This document shows positions 16,177 to 24,681 of a stretch of 64,000 nucleotides of DNA, in pieces (within the stretch, counting starts at the first letter, position 1; every line of letters begins with the position of its first letter). Under the pieces are notes generated by a model that saw only the letters and a program-made list of their open reading frames with translations, did not search any database and was not told where the DNA came from. Location: the NCBI GenBank assembly GCA_964648985.1, contig CAZYMS010000004.1:1-64000 (forward strand), written 5' to 3'. This DNA is from JAEUSE01 sp964648985 (GTDB taxonomy: Bacteria; Patescibacteriota; Doudnabacteria; UBA920). The translations under genes were made by a program, and so were the position numbers.

Positions 16177-16535
16177 ATGGCAATACATACAGATTGCCAC
16201 GAAAAATATACGCTCGCTATGCTGTCTACATTATAGGAGTGGGTGCAGTGGTATGAACAATATCTAAAGCATTGTGGGTTTTGGAAAGTGCCACTACAAG
16301 TCGGACAAGAGTAGTCAGGAAGGGGGCTGGTTTCGTGTGGGGTTCCCTCCACGGAAGCAAAACCTTCCTCTCTATATATACTTGCGTGGAAAGCCGAGGA
16401 GCCAAAGGAGCTATTCAAGCTTGGAAAGTATAAACGAGGCGGCGGGTGCTTGTATATAAACAAACTTGCAGATGTAAACCAGAAAGTCTTGGCTAAACTT
16501 ATAAAAGACATGTACATCTACTATAAAAAATGCAT
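16177..16535 (+). pseudogene. Chimeric pseudogene: WHxxH remnant fused to DUF1801 remnant
   Basis: The first part (ATG 16177) reads as a degraded WHxxH protein (CHEKYTLAMLSTL, in-frame TAG at 16234, then WYEQYLKHCG). At the shared string AGCATTGTGG the reading switches to a DUF1801 protein (GFGKCHYKSDKSSQEG...PRKQNLPLY), resembling the intact gene at 30823. A second frameshift near 16375-16390 leads to ELFKLGKYKRGGGCLYINKL and ADVNQKVLAKLIKDMY. The junction lies at a microhomology, so a deletion joining two neighbouring genes is the simplest explanation. Confidence 0.75.
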
Positions 16536-16551
16536 CTTGTTACATAACACC

Positions 16552-16581
16552 AAAAATACCAAGTGCCCTCTTGGTATTTTT
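16552..16581 (+). terminator. Terminator after the chimeric pseudogene
   Basis: AAAAATACCAAG (16552-16563) pairs perfectly with CTTGGTATTTTT (16570-16581), loop TGCCCT. It is an intact relic of the lost DUF1801 gene. Confidence 0.85.
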
Positions 16582-16740
16582 AATGGCAGTTTTTCAAATC
16601 TTGCCATGGGTCTTTGCACGAGTGTTGCTAATATTCTCATGTGCTATGGTATGCGGGTGGCTGCATGCGACAGTATCCAAAGTTGAGGCGAGTGCATGAT
16701 ATACTTAAGCCATACTAATAAACAAACTTTAGAGAATCCA

Positions 16741-19700
16741 ATGAGGTCATTTGTAAAAATTTGCGCGCTCTTTGCCTGTGCGCTCGTTGCATTCGTCGGC
16801 GTTCAGCAGCTGGCTCGTGCAGACGTAAACACTGCTCCGGTCTTAGACAACTCCAAAAGTCCAGTATTTTCTTCAATCCTGGAAGATGCCGGCGCTCCTG
16901 TTGGCGCGGTGGGTACGCTGGTGAGCCAGCTCGTAGATTTTGCAAGCCCCGCAGGGCAGGTGGACAACGTGACCGATCCCGATGCCGGCGCGCTGCTCGG
17001 CATTGCCATAACCGAAACAGACGCGAGTCTTACGTGTTACTACACGACGAACGGCGGGTCCGTTTGGTCCTCGCTTGGTACGCCAGCTGCCAACTCAGCT
17101 CGCCTGCTTGCGGCAAACGCAAATAATCGGGTTTACTGCCATGCCGTTGCGGACCAAAACGGTGTGTACACTTCTGCTATTACGTTCCGCGCCTGGGACC
17201 AGACCAGCGGGGCAGACGGCTCCGTAGTGTCCACGACGACGAATGGCGGTACAACCGCTTTTTCTGTGGCGACCGACACGGCCAGTCTTACCATAACCGG
17301 AGTGGAGGATGCGCCAACCGGGTATACGGCGTCGTATCAGGATGTGAATAACGATGGCGCGGTTGATCGGCTGGTGGTGGTTGTCAACGGCGGACATGCG
17401 TTGACTGCCTGTACGGTTTCCGCAGGTGAAATTTCCAGTGACTGGACGTATAGCGGCGGCGGTATTGGCGGGTCACTTGCTTCTGCGTCGTGCGATACGG
17501 CAAGCGCGACCATTACGTTTACCATTAGCGGCGCGACCGCGCTCACAACCAGCGGGACACCTACCATTGCCTACGATAACGACGACGGCGACAACTCTAT
17601 TGCGAACTCTTACGGCAGTCTGGGTACGGTAGGTGCTACTGGTGCGGCTGATGAAGCGCCGCCTTACATGTTTCGCGTGACCGACTACTACGGCGACTAT
17701 AACCAGGACGGCACCATTACCGACATGTTTATTGCTTTTTCCGAGTCCATTAGCTGCGAAGTAGAGAGTGGTGACTGGAGTTTTTCGGTGGCGGGCGGTG
17801 TGGGCTTTCAAGCGGTCACGGGGTGCTACTCCTATGTGGGCAACACGTACCGCTTTACCGTGACTTCAAGCACGACGTTAGTAACGGGAGGGACCGCTCC
17901 GCAGTTTACCTATTCTAACCAGGGGACGCTTGGCTCGCTGCGTGATGCTGCGGGGAACCAGGTCGTCACGACCGGGCCGCTTACGTTAAACGATGCCGGC
18001 GCGCCCCAAATTCGAAGCTTTACGTATCAAGACGCAGATGTAGATGGTAAAATAGACCGCTTGCTCCTTACCTTTACCGAACCAATTACGTCTAACTCCT
18101 TCCTGAGCGCGAACGACCTTGTATTTAACAACGTAGGTGATTTTACCGGGGCTGCATTTGGCACGGATGGCACCGATTTAGTGACAGGGACAATAAGCAC
18201 GCTTACCATGGTACTGGGCACGGAAGCGACAGCAGTGGATACGGCCAATGGTAATGGCAGCATAAGCATTAGTTCGCGAAATAGTTTCGTACTGCGTGAT
18301 GCGGCGTTTAATATAGGTAATACGCTCAAAGTCCAGTCGCAGGCAAGTTATATAGATGGTGCCGCGCCCGTGTATGTGTCTTCCTCTACTTTGGATAATA
18401 ACCAAAATGGTACTGTGGATTATGTGCGGGTAACGTATTCAGAACCAATAGACGATGCTTCGGTGGCTGCCGCGGACTTTGCTGCCGGCTTTACCGGGGT
18501 TTCTGCGGGTGCGCTGGTGGAAAGCGTTGCTTCTGGGACGCCGGCCAGTGGAGTGGTAACCGACACGGCCAACGATGCCGCAATATATGTGGGCATTGCC
18601 AGTGGAACTGATGTGATTGCTCCGAACAAGACAGATTACACAATGCACATTGCCCAAGTGGGGAGCGTGAGTGATGTATCGGGCAATGCGCTCGCTTCCT
18701 TTACCGAGCAGACTTCTACCGACGGTGCGGCTCCGGCGCTGTATACTAGTACGGTTATTGATAGCCCCACCACTAACACCGCGCCCACTATATTCTTTTC
18801 TATTATAGAAGACGGTACACTCAGTTATACGGGTGGTTGTACCATGCCTCTCACTAACGTTGTGGCAGGGGCTTACTTGCAAGCCTTTGATGCTCTGGCA
18901 GATGGAACCTATAGCTGTACTATTCTGGGAACAGACGCGTTAGGGAATGTTTCTGCGGCGCTGACTATAAATACCTTTACCGTGGATACCGCGTCACCCC
19001 TGCTTTCTGCCGCGAGCGTAGGACAGAGTGCCGGTACCACTACTACCATAACCTGGACCACGAACGAACCAACTTCAAGTATAGTAAACTACGGCACTAC
19101 CACTGCATACGGCAGCAGCACCGGGGAAGTGGACACCGCTCCACGGGTCACCAGTCACTCGGTGAGTATAAGTGGTTTGGTGCTGTGTCGCGACTACCAT
19201 TTTAGACCGTCTTCCAAAGACAGTGCGGGCAACGAGATTGTCGGACCTGACATTGTGTTGAGCAACCTGGGCGGCTGTGGCGCTGCGTTGCCCGTAGGGG
19301 CTTTGTCCGGCCCGGTAGTCCCTGAGGGTGGCTTTAAAATTAGCTTTAAAGAAGGTGCGGTAGTGAGTGCACCGACGGTTACGTTGCTGTTCAACGCCGG
19401 GGAGGATGTGACTCAACTTGCGTTGTCTAACTCCGCAGATTTTTCCCAAGCTGTGTTAGAGGCCTACCAGCCTGTGCGGGTGTGGAATGTATGCCAGAAG
19501 TCGGCAGCAGATGTACCCGCACCGGTCTGTAAGCCGGGAACCTACGCCGTGTACGTAAAGTTTTATACCAAGTGGGGTCGGTCGTCCGATGTAGTGACCG
19601 CATCGGTTACGGTACAAGAGTCGGGGTTTAGTTCACACTCGCTCGTGCAAGACGGCACTACTATATACCTTATACTGGGTGGGAAAAAATACGGTTTTAC

Positions 19701-20001
19701 TTCGTTTGTCGCATTCCAAGGGCTGGGCTACACAACAAAGCGGGTGGTTCGAGGTAAAACTACTACTGTGCCCCTGGGTGGACTCATTAAAAACGCATCG
19801 GCCGCTCACTTGAGTGGTTCATGGGTAGTGCAGAATAAAACGGTCTACTTTATAGCCGACGCAGGTCGCATTCCTGTTTCTTCCTGGGAGGTGTTTCTGG
19901 GTAACGGCGGTACTGCTTCGGTTTTGCTCCCCGCCAACTCTGCGGATATGGCTAAACCTGTTCTTCCGACAATGAGCATGAAAGATGGCCGGGTAAACTA
20001 A
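16741..20001 (+). CDS. Large secreted multi-Ig surface protein
   Basis: The 1,086-residue protein is read from ATG 16741 (MRSFVKICALFACAL), which gives a signal peptide ending ARA-D; an ATG at 16696 would place 15 polar residues before it. Long N-terminal region: cadherin/Ig-like repeats (DVNNDGAVDRLVVVVN, DYNQDGTITDMFIAF, DADVDGKIDRLLLTF, DNNQNGTVDYVRVTYSEPI), each beginning with a D/N-rich motif that could bind calcium. Then a fibronectin-like part (TTITWTTNEPTSSIVNYG), a beta domain shared with the 13931 gene (VYVKFYTKWG), and two copies of the C-terminal module (LVQDGTTIYLILGGKKYGFT, SWVVQNKTVYFIADAGRI). Its GC content is visibly higher than that of neighbouring genes. Confidence 0.8.
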   Translation: MRSFVKICALFACALVAFVGVQQLARADVNTAPVLDNSKSPVFSSILEDAGAPVGAVGTLVSQLVDFASPAGQVDNVTDPDAGALLGIAITETDASLTCYYTTNGGSVWSSLGTPAANSARLLAANANNRVYCHAVADQNGVYTSAITFRAWDQTSGADGSVVSTTTNGGTTAFSVATDTASLTITGVEDAPTGYTASYQDVNNDGAVDRLVVVVNGGHALTACTVSAGEISSDWTYSGGGIGGSLASASCDTASATITFTISGATALTTSGTPTIAYDNDDGDNSIANSYGSLGTVGATGAADEAPPYMFRVTDYYGDYNQDGTITDMFIAFSESISCEVESGDWSFSVAGGVGFQAVTGCYSYVGNTYRFTVTSSTTLVTGGTAPQFTYSNQGTLGSLRDAAGNQVVTTGPLTLNDAGAPQIRSFTYQDADVDGKIDRLLLTFTEPITSNSFLSANDLVFNNVGDFTGAAFGTDGTDLVTGTISTLTMVLGTEATAVDTANGNGSISISSRNSFVLRDAAFNIGNTLKVQSQASYIDGAAPVYVSSSTLDNNQNGTVDYVRVTYSEPIDDASVAAADFAAGFTGVSAGALVESVASGTPASGVVTDTANDAAIYVGIASGTDVIAPNKTDYTMHIAQVGSVSDVSGNALASFTEQTSTDGAAPALYTSTVIDSPTTNTAPTIFFSIIEDGTLSYTGGCTMPLTNVVAGAYLQAFDALADGTYSCTILGTDALGNVSAALTINTFTVDTASPLLSAASVGQSAGTTTTITWTTNEPTSSIVNYGTTTAYGSSTGEVDTAPRVTSHSVSISGLVLCRDYHFRPSSKDSAGNEIVGPDIVLSNLGGCGAALPVGALSGPVVPEGGFKISFKEGAVVSAPTVTLLFNAGEDVTQLALSNSADFSQAVLEAYQPVRVWNVCQKSAADVPAPVCKPGTYAVYVKFYTKWGRSSDVVTASVTVQESGFSSHSLVQDGTTIYLILGGKKYGFTSFVAFQGLGYTTKRVVRGKTTTVPLGGLIKNASAAHLSGSWVVQNKTVYFIADAGRIPVSSWEVFLGNGGTASVLLPANSADMAKPVLPTMSMKDGRVN

Positions 20002-20007
20002 ATACGG

Positions 20008-20048
20008 TAACAAAGAGCACCTGTCAAAAGCAGGTGTTCCTTGTTATT
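20008..20048 (+). terminator. Terminator of the 1,086-residue protein gene
   Basis: Outer TAACAA pairs with TTGTTA and inner GCACCTG (20018-20023) with CAGGTGT (20031-20037), with unpaired bases between, loop TCAAAAG. It is followed by a short AT-rich tail. Confidence 0.7.
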
Positions 20049-20056
20049 ATTTGTGT

Positions 20057-20368
20057 ATGAGTATGAGTAAAAAAGAGGCAGCCACACCCATGCCGCACAC
20101 GTTACCGACGGACCTGCGGAAGGCCATTACTGCTGTACCTAAAGTGCAGGCATTGTGGGATAGTATAACGCCACTCGCGCGCAATGAGTGGGTGTGTTGG
20201 GTAATATCGGGCAAGCAAGAAAAGACCCGCGGTGTTCGTATTGCCAAAGCAGTATCTAAAATGCGCGGTGGTATGCGCCGGCCCTGCTGCTGGATGGGCT
20301 GCCCGCATAGGACTGACAAAGCCTTGAGCCCTTCCGCAAAATGGGCATGGTCTAAAGCGAAGAAATAA
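20057..20368 (+). CDS. YdeI/OmdA-like protein
   Basis: The 103-residue protein fits the OmdA / YdeI C-terminal family (bacteriocin-protection related): LPTDLRKAITAVPKVQALWDSI, PLARNEWVCWVISGKQEKTR, GVRIAKAVSKMRGGMRRPCC. The family's biochemical role is not settled. The extra Cys-rich tail (CCWMGCPHR) is unusual for the family. ATG 20057 or 20063 are both possible starts. It is a single-gene unit bounded by terminators. Confidence 0.7.
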   Translation: MSMSKKEAATPMPHTLPTDLRKAITAVPKVQALWDSITPLARNEWVCWVISGKQEKTRGVRIAKAVSKMRGGMRRPCCWMGCPHRTDKALSPSAKWAWSKAKK

Positions 20369-20395
20369 TTAGATGGCATACAAGGACGTATAAGC

Positions 20396-20438
20396 AACAA
20401 AGGTCACCCTCGCGTCGCGCGAAGGTGGCCTTTGTTTT
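20396..20438 (+). terminator. Nested hairpin terminator
   Basis: AACAAAGG (20396-20403) pairs with CCTTTGTT, with inner CACC/GGTG and a GC core CTCGCG-TCG-CGCGA. It ends in TTTT. It shares the GGTCACCC inner motif with hairpins at 12391, 29554 and 30768. Confidence 0.8.
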
Positions 20439-20470
20439 CATAAGCTTGTGATTTTTGTTATCATTGGAAC

Positions 20471-21058
20471 ATGCATAAAGACATTACAACATATAACCGT
20501 GCGCAAGATAAAACTTTCAAAGCCATTTGTACGGAACTGGCAAAGCACATAGACGCCGGACTCCCTAAAGCAGAAAGTAAAGTGTGGCATGCACATCCCG
20601 TATGGTTTATAGACGGTAACCCAGTAGTGGGGTATGCCGTGCGTAAGCAAAATGTACAGCTTTTGTTTTGGAGTGGTCAGTCATTTGAAGAACCGGGTCT
20701 AGAACCTGAAGGTAGTTTTAAAGCAGCAGAAGTTCGCTATGCGGCTAAAGAGGAGGTAAATTCCCGTAATCTAAAACGCTGGCTCAAAAAAGCAAAAACC
20801 ATTCAGTGGGACTATAAAAACATAGTAAAGCGCAAAGGAGAACTGGTCATGCTGGAAACAGACAAGCGTAAAAAGCCGGCCTCACAGAAGCAGCTCAAGA
20901 ACGGCGCCAGATGCGCAGTTGTTGCCGGTACGCATAAGGGTAAGGCCGGTACGGTTGAAGATGTGCATACCAGCAAAACCGGAGCGGTAACTATAACCGT
21001 TCGCCAGAGTAACGGTAACCGTTTTAAGACTTTAGCGAGCAAAATTGAGCTTGTGTAA
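20471..21058 (+). CDS. DUF1801-KOW fusion protein
   Basis: The 195-residue protein has a DUF1801-type N-terminal domain (~residues 1-125: AELAKHIDAGLP-like helix, AESKVWHAHPVWFIDGNPVV, LFWSGQSFEEPGLEPEGSFK, KRWLKKAKTIQWDYKNIVKR) and a C-terminal KOW-like domain (~145-195: NGARCAVVAGTHKGKAGTVE, ITVRQSNGNRFKTLASKIEL). KOW domains bind RNA or ribosomal proteins, which suggests an RNA-linked role for this fusion. The DUF1801 half resembles the stand-alone genes in this window only distantly. Confidence 0.75.
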   Translation: MHKDITTYNRAQDKTFKAICTELAKHIDAGLPKAESKVWHAHPVWFIDGNPVVGYAVRKQNVQLLFWSGQSFEEPGLEPEGSFKAAEVRYAAKEEVNSRNLKRWLKKAKTIQWDYKNIVKRKGELVMLETDKRKKPASQKQLKNGARCAVVAGTHKGKAGTVEDVHTSKTGAVTITVRQSNGNRFKTLASKIELV

Positions 21059-21064
21059 ATGTAT

Positions 21065-21802
21065 ATGAAACATAAATTTTTGGTGTTGTGGTTAGCGGGG
21101 TTAGTGGGGGCAGCGGCAGTGCTGCCGTATGCGTTTACGTTGCAGCATGACATTATTGCTACAGTCGGGAAGCCATTGCCGCTGCTGGTATTTGCGTCCA
21201 TTGCGCAAACAGCTGTATTACTCGCCGTTGCTATATTTTTTGGACTGAAGTTTGCCAAGCGTGTAGGGTTGTCCGTGCTTGAAGCGGGCTTGCTTGCAAA
21301 GGGAAAACTGCGCGGCTTTTTAACACTTACCGTTGGTGCCGGCATAGTAACCGCGGTGCTTATTGCTGTAGGCGATAATATCTTCGGGCGGTACTTACCG
21401 GAGCTTGCTCGCGTGAATGGCAGTGTTGCACTTTGGAAAACTTTACTTGCCTCGCTCTATGGGGGAATAGTAGAAGAATTGCTCATGCGCCTACTCTGCA
21501 TGTCTCTGTTTACCTGGGTGCTGGCAAAAGTGTTCCGGTCCCCTGAGCCCGCAAAGAACGCAGTGCTCATGTGGACGGCCATGGGTCTCTCTGCCGTACT
21601 GTTTGGCCTTGGTCACTTGCCCATAACTTCCGCGCTTATGGTTATTACGCCTTTGGTTGTAGTTAGGGCCATAGTCCTCAACGGAATTGGCGGCCTTGTC
21701 TTTGGTTGGCTCTACTGGAAAAAAGGCCTTGAGTACAGCATGGCCGCGCACTTTACTGCAGACATAGTGCTCCTCGCCATCCTCCCTGCTTTGCTCAAGT
21801 AA
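21065..21802 (+). CDS. CPBP-family intramembrane protease
   Basis: The 245-residue protein has about six to seven transmembrane helices and the ABI/CPBP motifs: EELLMR (E137, E138, R142), FGLGH (H184) and HFTAD (H229, D233). These residues form the proposed glutamic-protease active site of the Rce1-like family. ATG 21065 starts MKHKFLV; the ATG at 21059 overlaps the previous stop. CPBP proteins often process small peptides or confer bacteriocin self-immunity; the substrate here is unknown. Confidence 0.85.
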   Translation: MKHKFLVLWLAGLVGAAAVLPYAFTLQHDIIATVGKPLPLLVFASIAQTAVLLAVAIFFGLKFAKRVGLSVLEAGLLAKGKLRGFLTLTVGAGIVTAVLIAVGDNIFGRYLPELARVNGSVALWKTLLASLYGGIVEELLMRLLCMSLFTWVLAKVFRSPEPAKNAVLMWTAMGLSAVLFGLGHLPITSALMVITPLVVVRAIVLNGIGGLVFGWLYWKKGLEYSMAAHFTADIVLLAILPALLK

Positions 21803-21815
21803 GTATTCTATATAC

Positions 21816-22679
21816 ATGAAGCGAAGATTTTTAACTACGGCAGACATACAAACTATTTTAACCAATTTTCGCGTTGGCACTTTGGTGCGCAGACATTACA
21901 TAGACGGTACCATTGAGAACCAGAACTATAAAATAGTAACTACCAAAGGAGTCTACCTTTTAAAAGTATTTGGGGATGCGCACGTGCCGGCAAAGGATAT
22001 TGTGTTCCAGAACAACTTTATGACTTACTTGCGGGTGCAGCGGCTTAAAGTCCCTAAAGTTATTCCTACTCAAAGTTCGGAAACAGTTATAGAGTATGCC
22101 GGTAAGCCGGTGTCTGTATACCAATTTGTAGAAGGTGCGCACATAACAAAGTTTACTAAGCAGATAGTTACAAGCTTGGCCAAAGAAATAGCCAAGCTGC
22201 ACACGGTGCTATTAAACTATAAGTTACCCAAAGAACACCAGAACACTTACTACTCAGTTAAGGCGCAAGGTTTTGTAAAAGGCAAAAAGCTCCGGTCGAC
22301 ATTACTCCACGGTGACTTGGGCACGGACAACATACTCATGCGTGGGAGTAGGGTAACCGCCATTATAGACTTTAACAACCTACACTGGAGCTACCTTATA
22401 AACGACCTAGCCACCTTTGCCTTGGTGTTTCTCAGTAAACAAAACCTTAAGTACATTCCCATGTTTTTTGCTGAGTACCAGAAGTACCTCAAGCTGACCC
22501 AAGACGAAAAGGCTAGTCTGCAGTTTTTTATGACCGAACACACCAAAGGCGTACTCCGCTGGCTTGAACAACAACTCAAGCAAAAACGCGGCAAACAACT
22601 CACATACGTAAAAAAGACAAAAATAGCCTACACAAAGAAGTTAGCGCTGCTTAAACAGAATCGAATTACGATAATATAA
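21816..22679 (+). CDS. Aminoglycoside phosphotransferase-like kinase
   Basis: The 287-residue protein belongs to the protein-kinase-like APH superfamily: ATP-site sheet (NYKIVTTKGVYLLKVFGD), catalytic HGDLGTDNIL (H~165, D~167) and metal-binding IIDFNN. Members phosphorylate small molecules such as aminoglycosides, choline, fructosamine or homoserine; the substrate cannot be told. The terminal ~40 residues are Lys-rich. It follows the CPBP gene by 13 nt and may share its promoter. Confidence 0.8.
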   Translation: MKRRFLTTADIQTILTNFRVGTLVRRHYIDGTIENQNYKIVTTKGVYLLKVFGDAHVPAKDIVFQNNFMTYLRVQRLKVPKVIPTQSSETVIEYAGKPVSVYQFVEGAHITKFTKQIVTSLAKEIAKLHTVLLNYKLPKEHQNTYYSVKAQGFVKGKKLRSTLLHGDLGTDNILMRGSRVTAIIDFNNLHWSYLINDLATFALVFLSKQNLKYIPMFFAEYQKYLKLTQDEKASLQFFMTEHTKGVLRWLEQQLKQKRGKQLTYVKKTKIAYTKKLALLKQNRITII

Positions 22680-22690
22680 AAACTATACGA

Positions 22691-22730
22691 TAAAAGCCGT
22701 CGCTATAGTTATCTGTGCGATGGCTTTTTA
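22691..22730 (+). terminator. Terminator between convergent genes
   Basis: TAAAAGCCGTCGC (22691-22703) pairs with GCGATGGCTTTTTA (22717-22730) with one G-T pair, ending in T5. Confidence 0.85.
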
Positions 22731-22744
22731 AGTGTCTCCGCAAA

Positions 22745-23929
22745 CTATATGTTGCGTAACCAGTTTCTCACTTTCCATCTAAAAGTATCCTGTTCAGCTA
22801 GCATGGTTTCAAGGCTATGTTTGCGTAGGATTTCAGAGACTTCAAATATCTTTAATTTTACCTCTGGGATTTCCTTGGTTATTGTAGCCAATAGTACTGA
22901 ATATCTATCGCCATTAGTCCGTTTAAATTGTGATTTAAAATTTTCAAATTGAGCAGCTCTTTCTTGACCAGTTTTTGTGATGTGTTTTACTATTTTCTCA
23001 ACTTCATCAGGCAACTGAGCTTCTATTGCCTGGATTTGCAATTCAATCTCAGGCCGTGCTTCAGCTGGCGCTCTTTTAATCTTTGCCCTCAAACTTGCAA
23101 TTTCGTCTGCATATTTAACTTGTAGCTGTCGAGCCTTGTCGCAAAGTAATTCTGTAAAATGAAGATACGTTTCCGCTGTAGATTCGGTGTTGGTAATGCA
23201 GGCATATTCCGCTACGGCATCCGAACCGCCTGCTTGTATGTGCTGTGCTTCCTCCACCCGTTCACTTAAACGACTAAATTCGCTCTGCGGCTTTAAGTCT
23301 TTGCCTAAACGTTCGAGTGCAACCACCCTGCCGTCGTGTTGCTTTTCTAGGCGCACCCAACCGTCGTCTGTTTTACAAACTACTTCATTTATATTATTCT
23401 GAGCGGCATCGCTATAGCCAAGCCCTATGGCAATAGGCTCCTCAAATTCTTGTTTGCCCCAATATACATCCGCTGCGGCAATGAGTTGATTGTTCTTGTG
23501 TATGCGACGAAAGCCATCCATCTTTTTGATTTGGTTTTTATCATAAACCAAGCCAACGGGGCCACCGGCTTGCATATCCCGTTTCACTGCGCTAGCATCT
23601 TCCCGCTTGGGCAGTACAGTTACATGCATGTCAGTAAAGGTTAACTCCCCATATACATGCTGTTCAACTTCTCGGCTTGCTTCGCTTTCCAGGAATAGTT
23701 TATCAGCTGATATTTTTACTCCCCAAGACTGCAAGTATTCTGCTCGCTTGGTAGCAATGTTATTGCCTGCGGTGGCAACTTCCTTTGTTACTTCCTGCCA
23801 GTGGGATTCGCCCAATCTATTGAGTTTGGTATAGTACGCATCGTTGGATGCCGACATGGCGAGCTGGCTTTGCTCCCTGCCCAAACTCGTTTCTGCCGGG
23901 CGTTGGCCTTCAATGTTTCTTTGGGTCAT
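22745..23929 (-). CDS. Hypothetical coiled-coil-rich protein
   Basis: The 394-residue protein starts at the ATG reading MTQRNIEGQRPAE. It has no signal peptide or membrane segment. The N-terminal half is mixed alpha/beta (GVKISADKLFLESEASREVE, GFRRIHKNNQLIAAADVYWG, PIAIGLGYSDAAQNNINE); the C-terminal half is helical with charged heptads (ADEIASLRAKIKRAPAEARP, DEVEKIVKHITKTGQE). The family is not recognised. It looks like a cytosolic protein of the Ser/Asp-rich CPR 'plasmid-like' type, but this is only an impression. Confidence 0.55.
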   Translation of the reverse strand: MTQRNIEGQRPAETSLGREQSQLAMSASNDAYYTKLNRLGESHWQEVTKEVATAGNNIATKRAEYLQSWGVKISADKLFLESEASREVEQHVYGELTFTDMHVTVLPKREDASAVKRDMQAGGPVGLVYDKNQIKKMDGFRRIHKNNQLIAAADVYWGKQEFEEPIAIGLGYSDAAQNNINEVVCKTDDGWVRLEKQHDGRVVALERLGKDLKPQSEFSRLSERVEEAQHIQAGGSDAVAEYACITNTESTAETYLHFTELLCDKARQLQVKYADEIASLRAKIKRAPAEARPEIELQIQAIEAQLPDEVEKIVKHITKTGQERAAQFENFKSQFKRTNGDRYSVLLATITKEIPEVKLKIFEVSEILRKHSLETMLAEQDTFRWKVRNWLRNI

Positions 23930-23981
23930 ATATAATCTTTTAAGATAAGTATAATACAAACTGGCCTAAAACTCCCGCTTT

Positions 23982-24015
23982 GCCGTCGTGATGGTCACCT
24001 TCGCGACCGCTTTTT
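23982..24015. repeat. GGTCACC-centred hairpin
   Basis: GCCGTCGTGATGG (23982-23994) pairs imperfectly with CCTTCGCGACCGC (23998-24010), centre GGTCACC, T5 behind. There is no + strand gene it would end, so it may be a stray copy of the recurrent hairpin group. Confidence 0.45.
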
Positions 24016-24428
24016 ATACCGAGGGTGAGTGGCTGGAGTTTAATTAGAATTTATTACTTAAATAAAACTAATTCGTTACTTATCCACAATCATATTCTTG
24101 CCTAACCTTTACAAAAAGTATAGGCTTATTGGGTAGTTCTTTGAAAATCAAGCTAGAATAATAACGGTCAATAATATTTCGAATTTTCTAGATATCCGAC
24201 AGTGATATCTCCCCTTCCAGTCTCGAACTACTTTTAAGACTGACAAGGTTCTCACACACCCGCACGCCCAATTCTCCGCGTTCAAAAGAGAAGTCCAAGA
24301 ATGCCGCCCTGTAGTACCTGGGCGATTGGCGAATGGAGTGGTTGAAGTAGAGCAAGCGAGTAGTAAATTAGACATTCAACGTTCGCTTCGCTCGCGACTA
24401 CTTAGTAGCTAACGGTTACTTTAGTTCT

Positions 24429-24573
24429 ATACGGAAAGTTATATCGAAATTTTAACCGTTAGAAGCTTAAGTAGTTGTTTAGGTCGTAAATTTACAAATG
24501 TAGTTAATCCAACTCATAATTTATGGAACATCCAACTTCTCATCCTTTCAGTCTTAGCTTGAACTTTCCGTAT
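24429..24573 (+). ncRNA. Candidate retron-like ncRNA (a1/a2 repeat)
   Basis: ATACGGAAAGTT (24429-24440) and AACTTTCCGTAT (24562-24573) form a perfect 12-bp inverted repeat with 121 nt between. Retron msr-msd RNAs are bounded by such a1/a2 repeats and lie upstream of the RT. An alternative hairpin (24395-24418 with 24453-24477) would overlap the first arm, so the structure may switch or the assignment may be wrong. I could not place the branching G or the msd stem. Confidence 0.3.
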
Positions 24574-24675
24574 TTATGGGCGGTTATACGTTATGGAACG
24601 ATTGTTGCGAATTATCCTGCTAATATTGCAGATTATTCGTTTGCTAATCGATATAATGTACTAGCCGCCCTTTAG
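24523..24675 (+). CDS. Possible 50-residue ORF before the HTH gene
   Basis: An ATG frame of 50 codons (MEHPTSHPFSLSLNFPYLWA..., ending NVLAAL) stops 6 nt before the HTH start. Its residue use is plausible but it overlaps the 24562-24573 repeat arm and has no recognisable RBS. It may be a small third component of the locus or chance. Confidence 0.3.
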   Translation: MEHPTSHPFSLSLNFPYLWAVIRYGTIVANYPANIADYSFANRYNVLAAL

Positions 24676-24681
24676 TTATTT

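Larger units (their letters stand above)
24016..24681 (+). other. AT-rich intergenic region upstream of the RT locus
   Basis: No confident gene was found in about 650 nt. It has scattered short frames, gene-fragment-like stretches around 24200-24410 without a start, and several inverted repeats near the HTH gene: 24395-24404 and 24411-24418 with 24453-24477; 24429-24440 with 24562-24573; 24578-24586 with 24662-24670. Base composition differs from both flanks. It is the natural place for a noncoding RNA of the RT system. Confidence 0.5.

Noticed and set aside
16164..16517. 117-codon - strand frame
   Set aside because: It is the complement of the chimeric pseudogene, whose + strand residues align with two known families.
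24148..24375. 75-codon - strand frame upstream of the RT locus
   Set aside because: Residue composition is odd, no RBS, and all three frames on both strands look like gene-fragment noise. Kept as non-coding.
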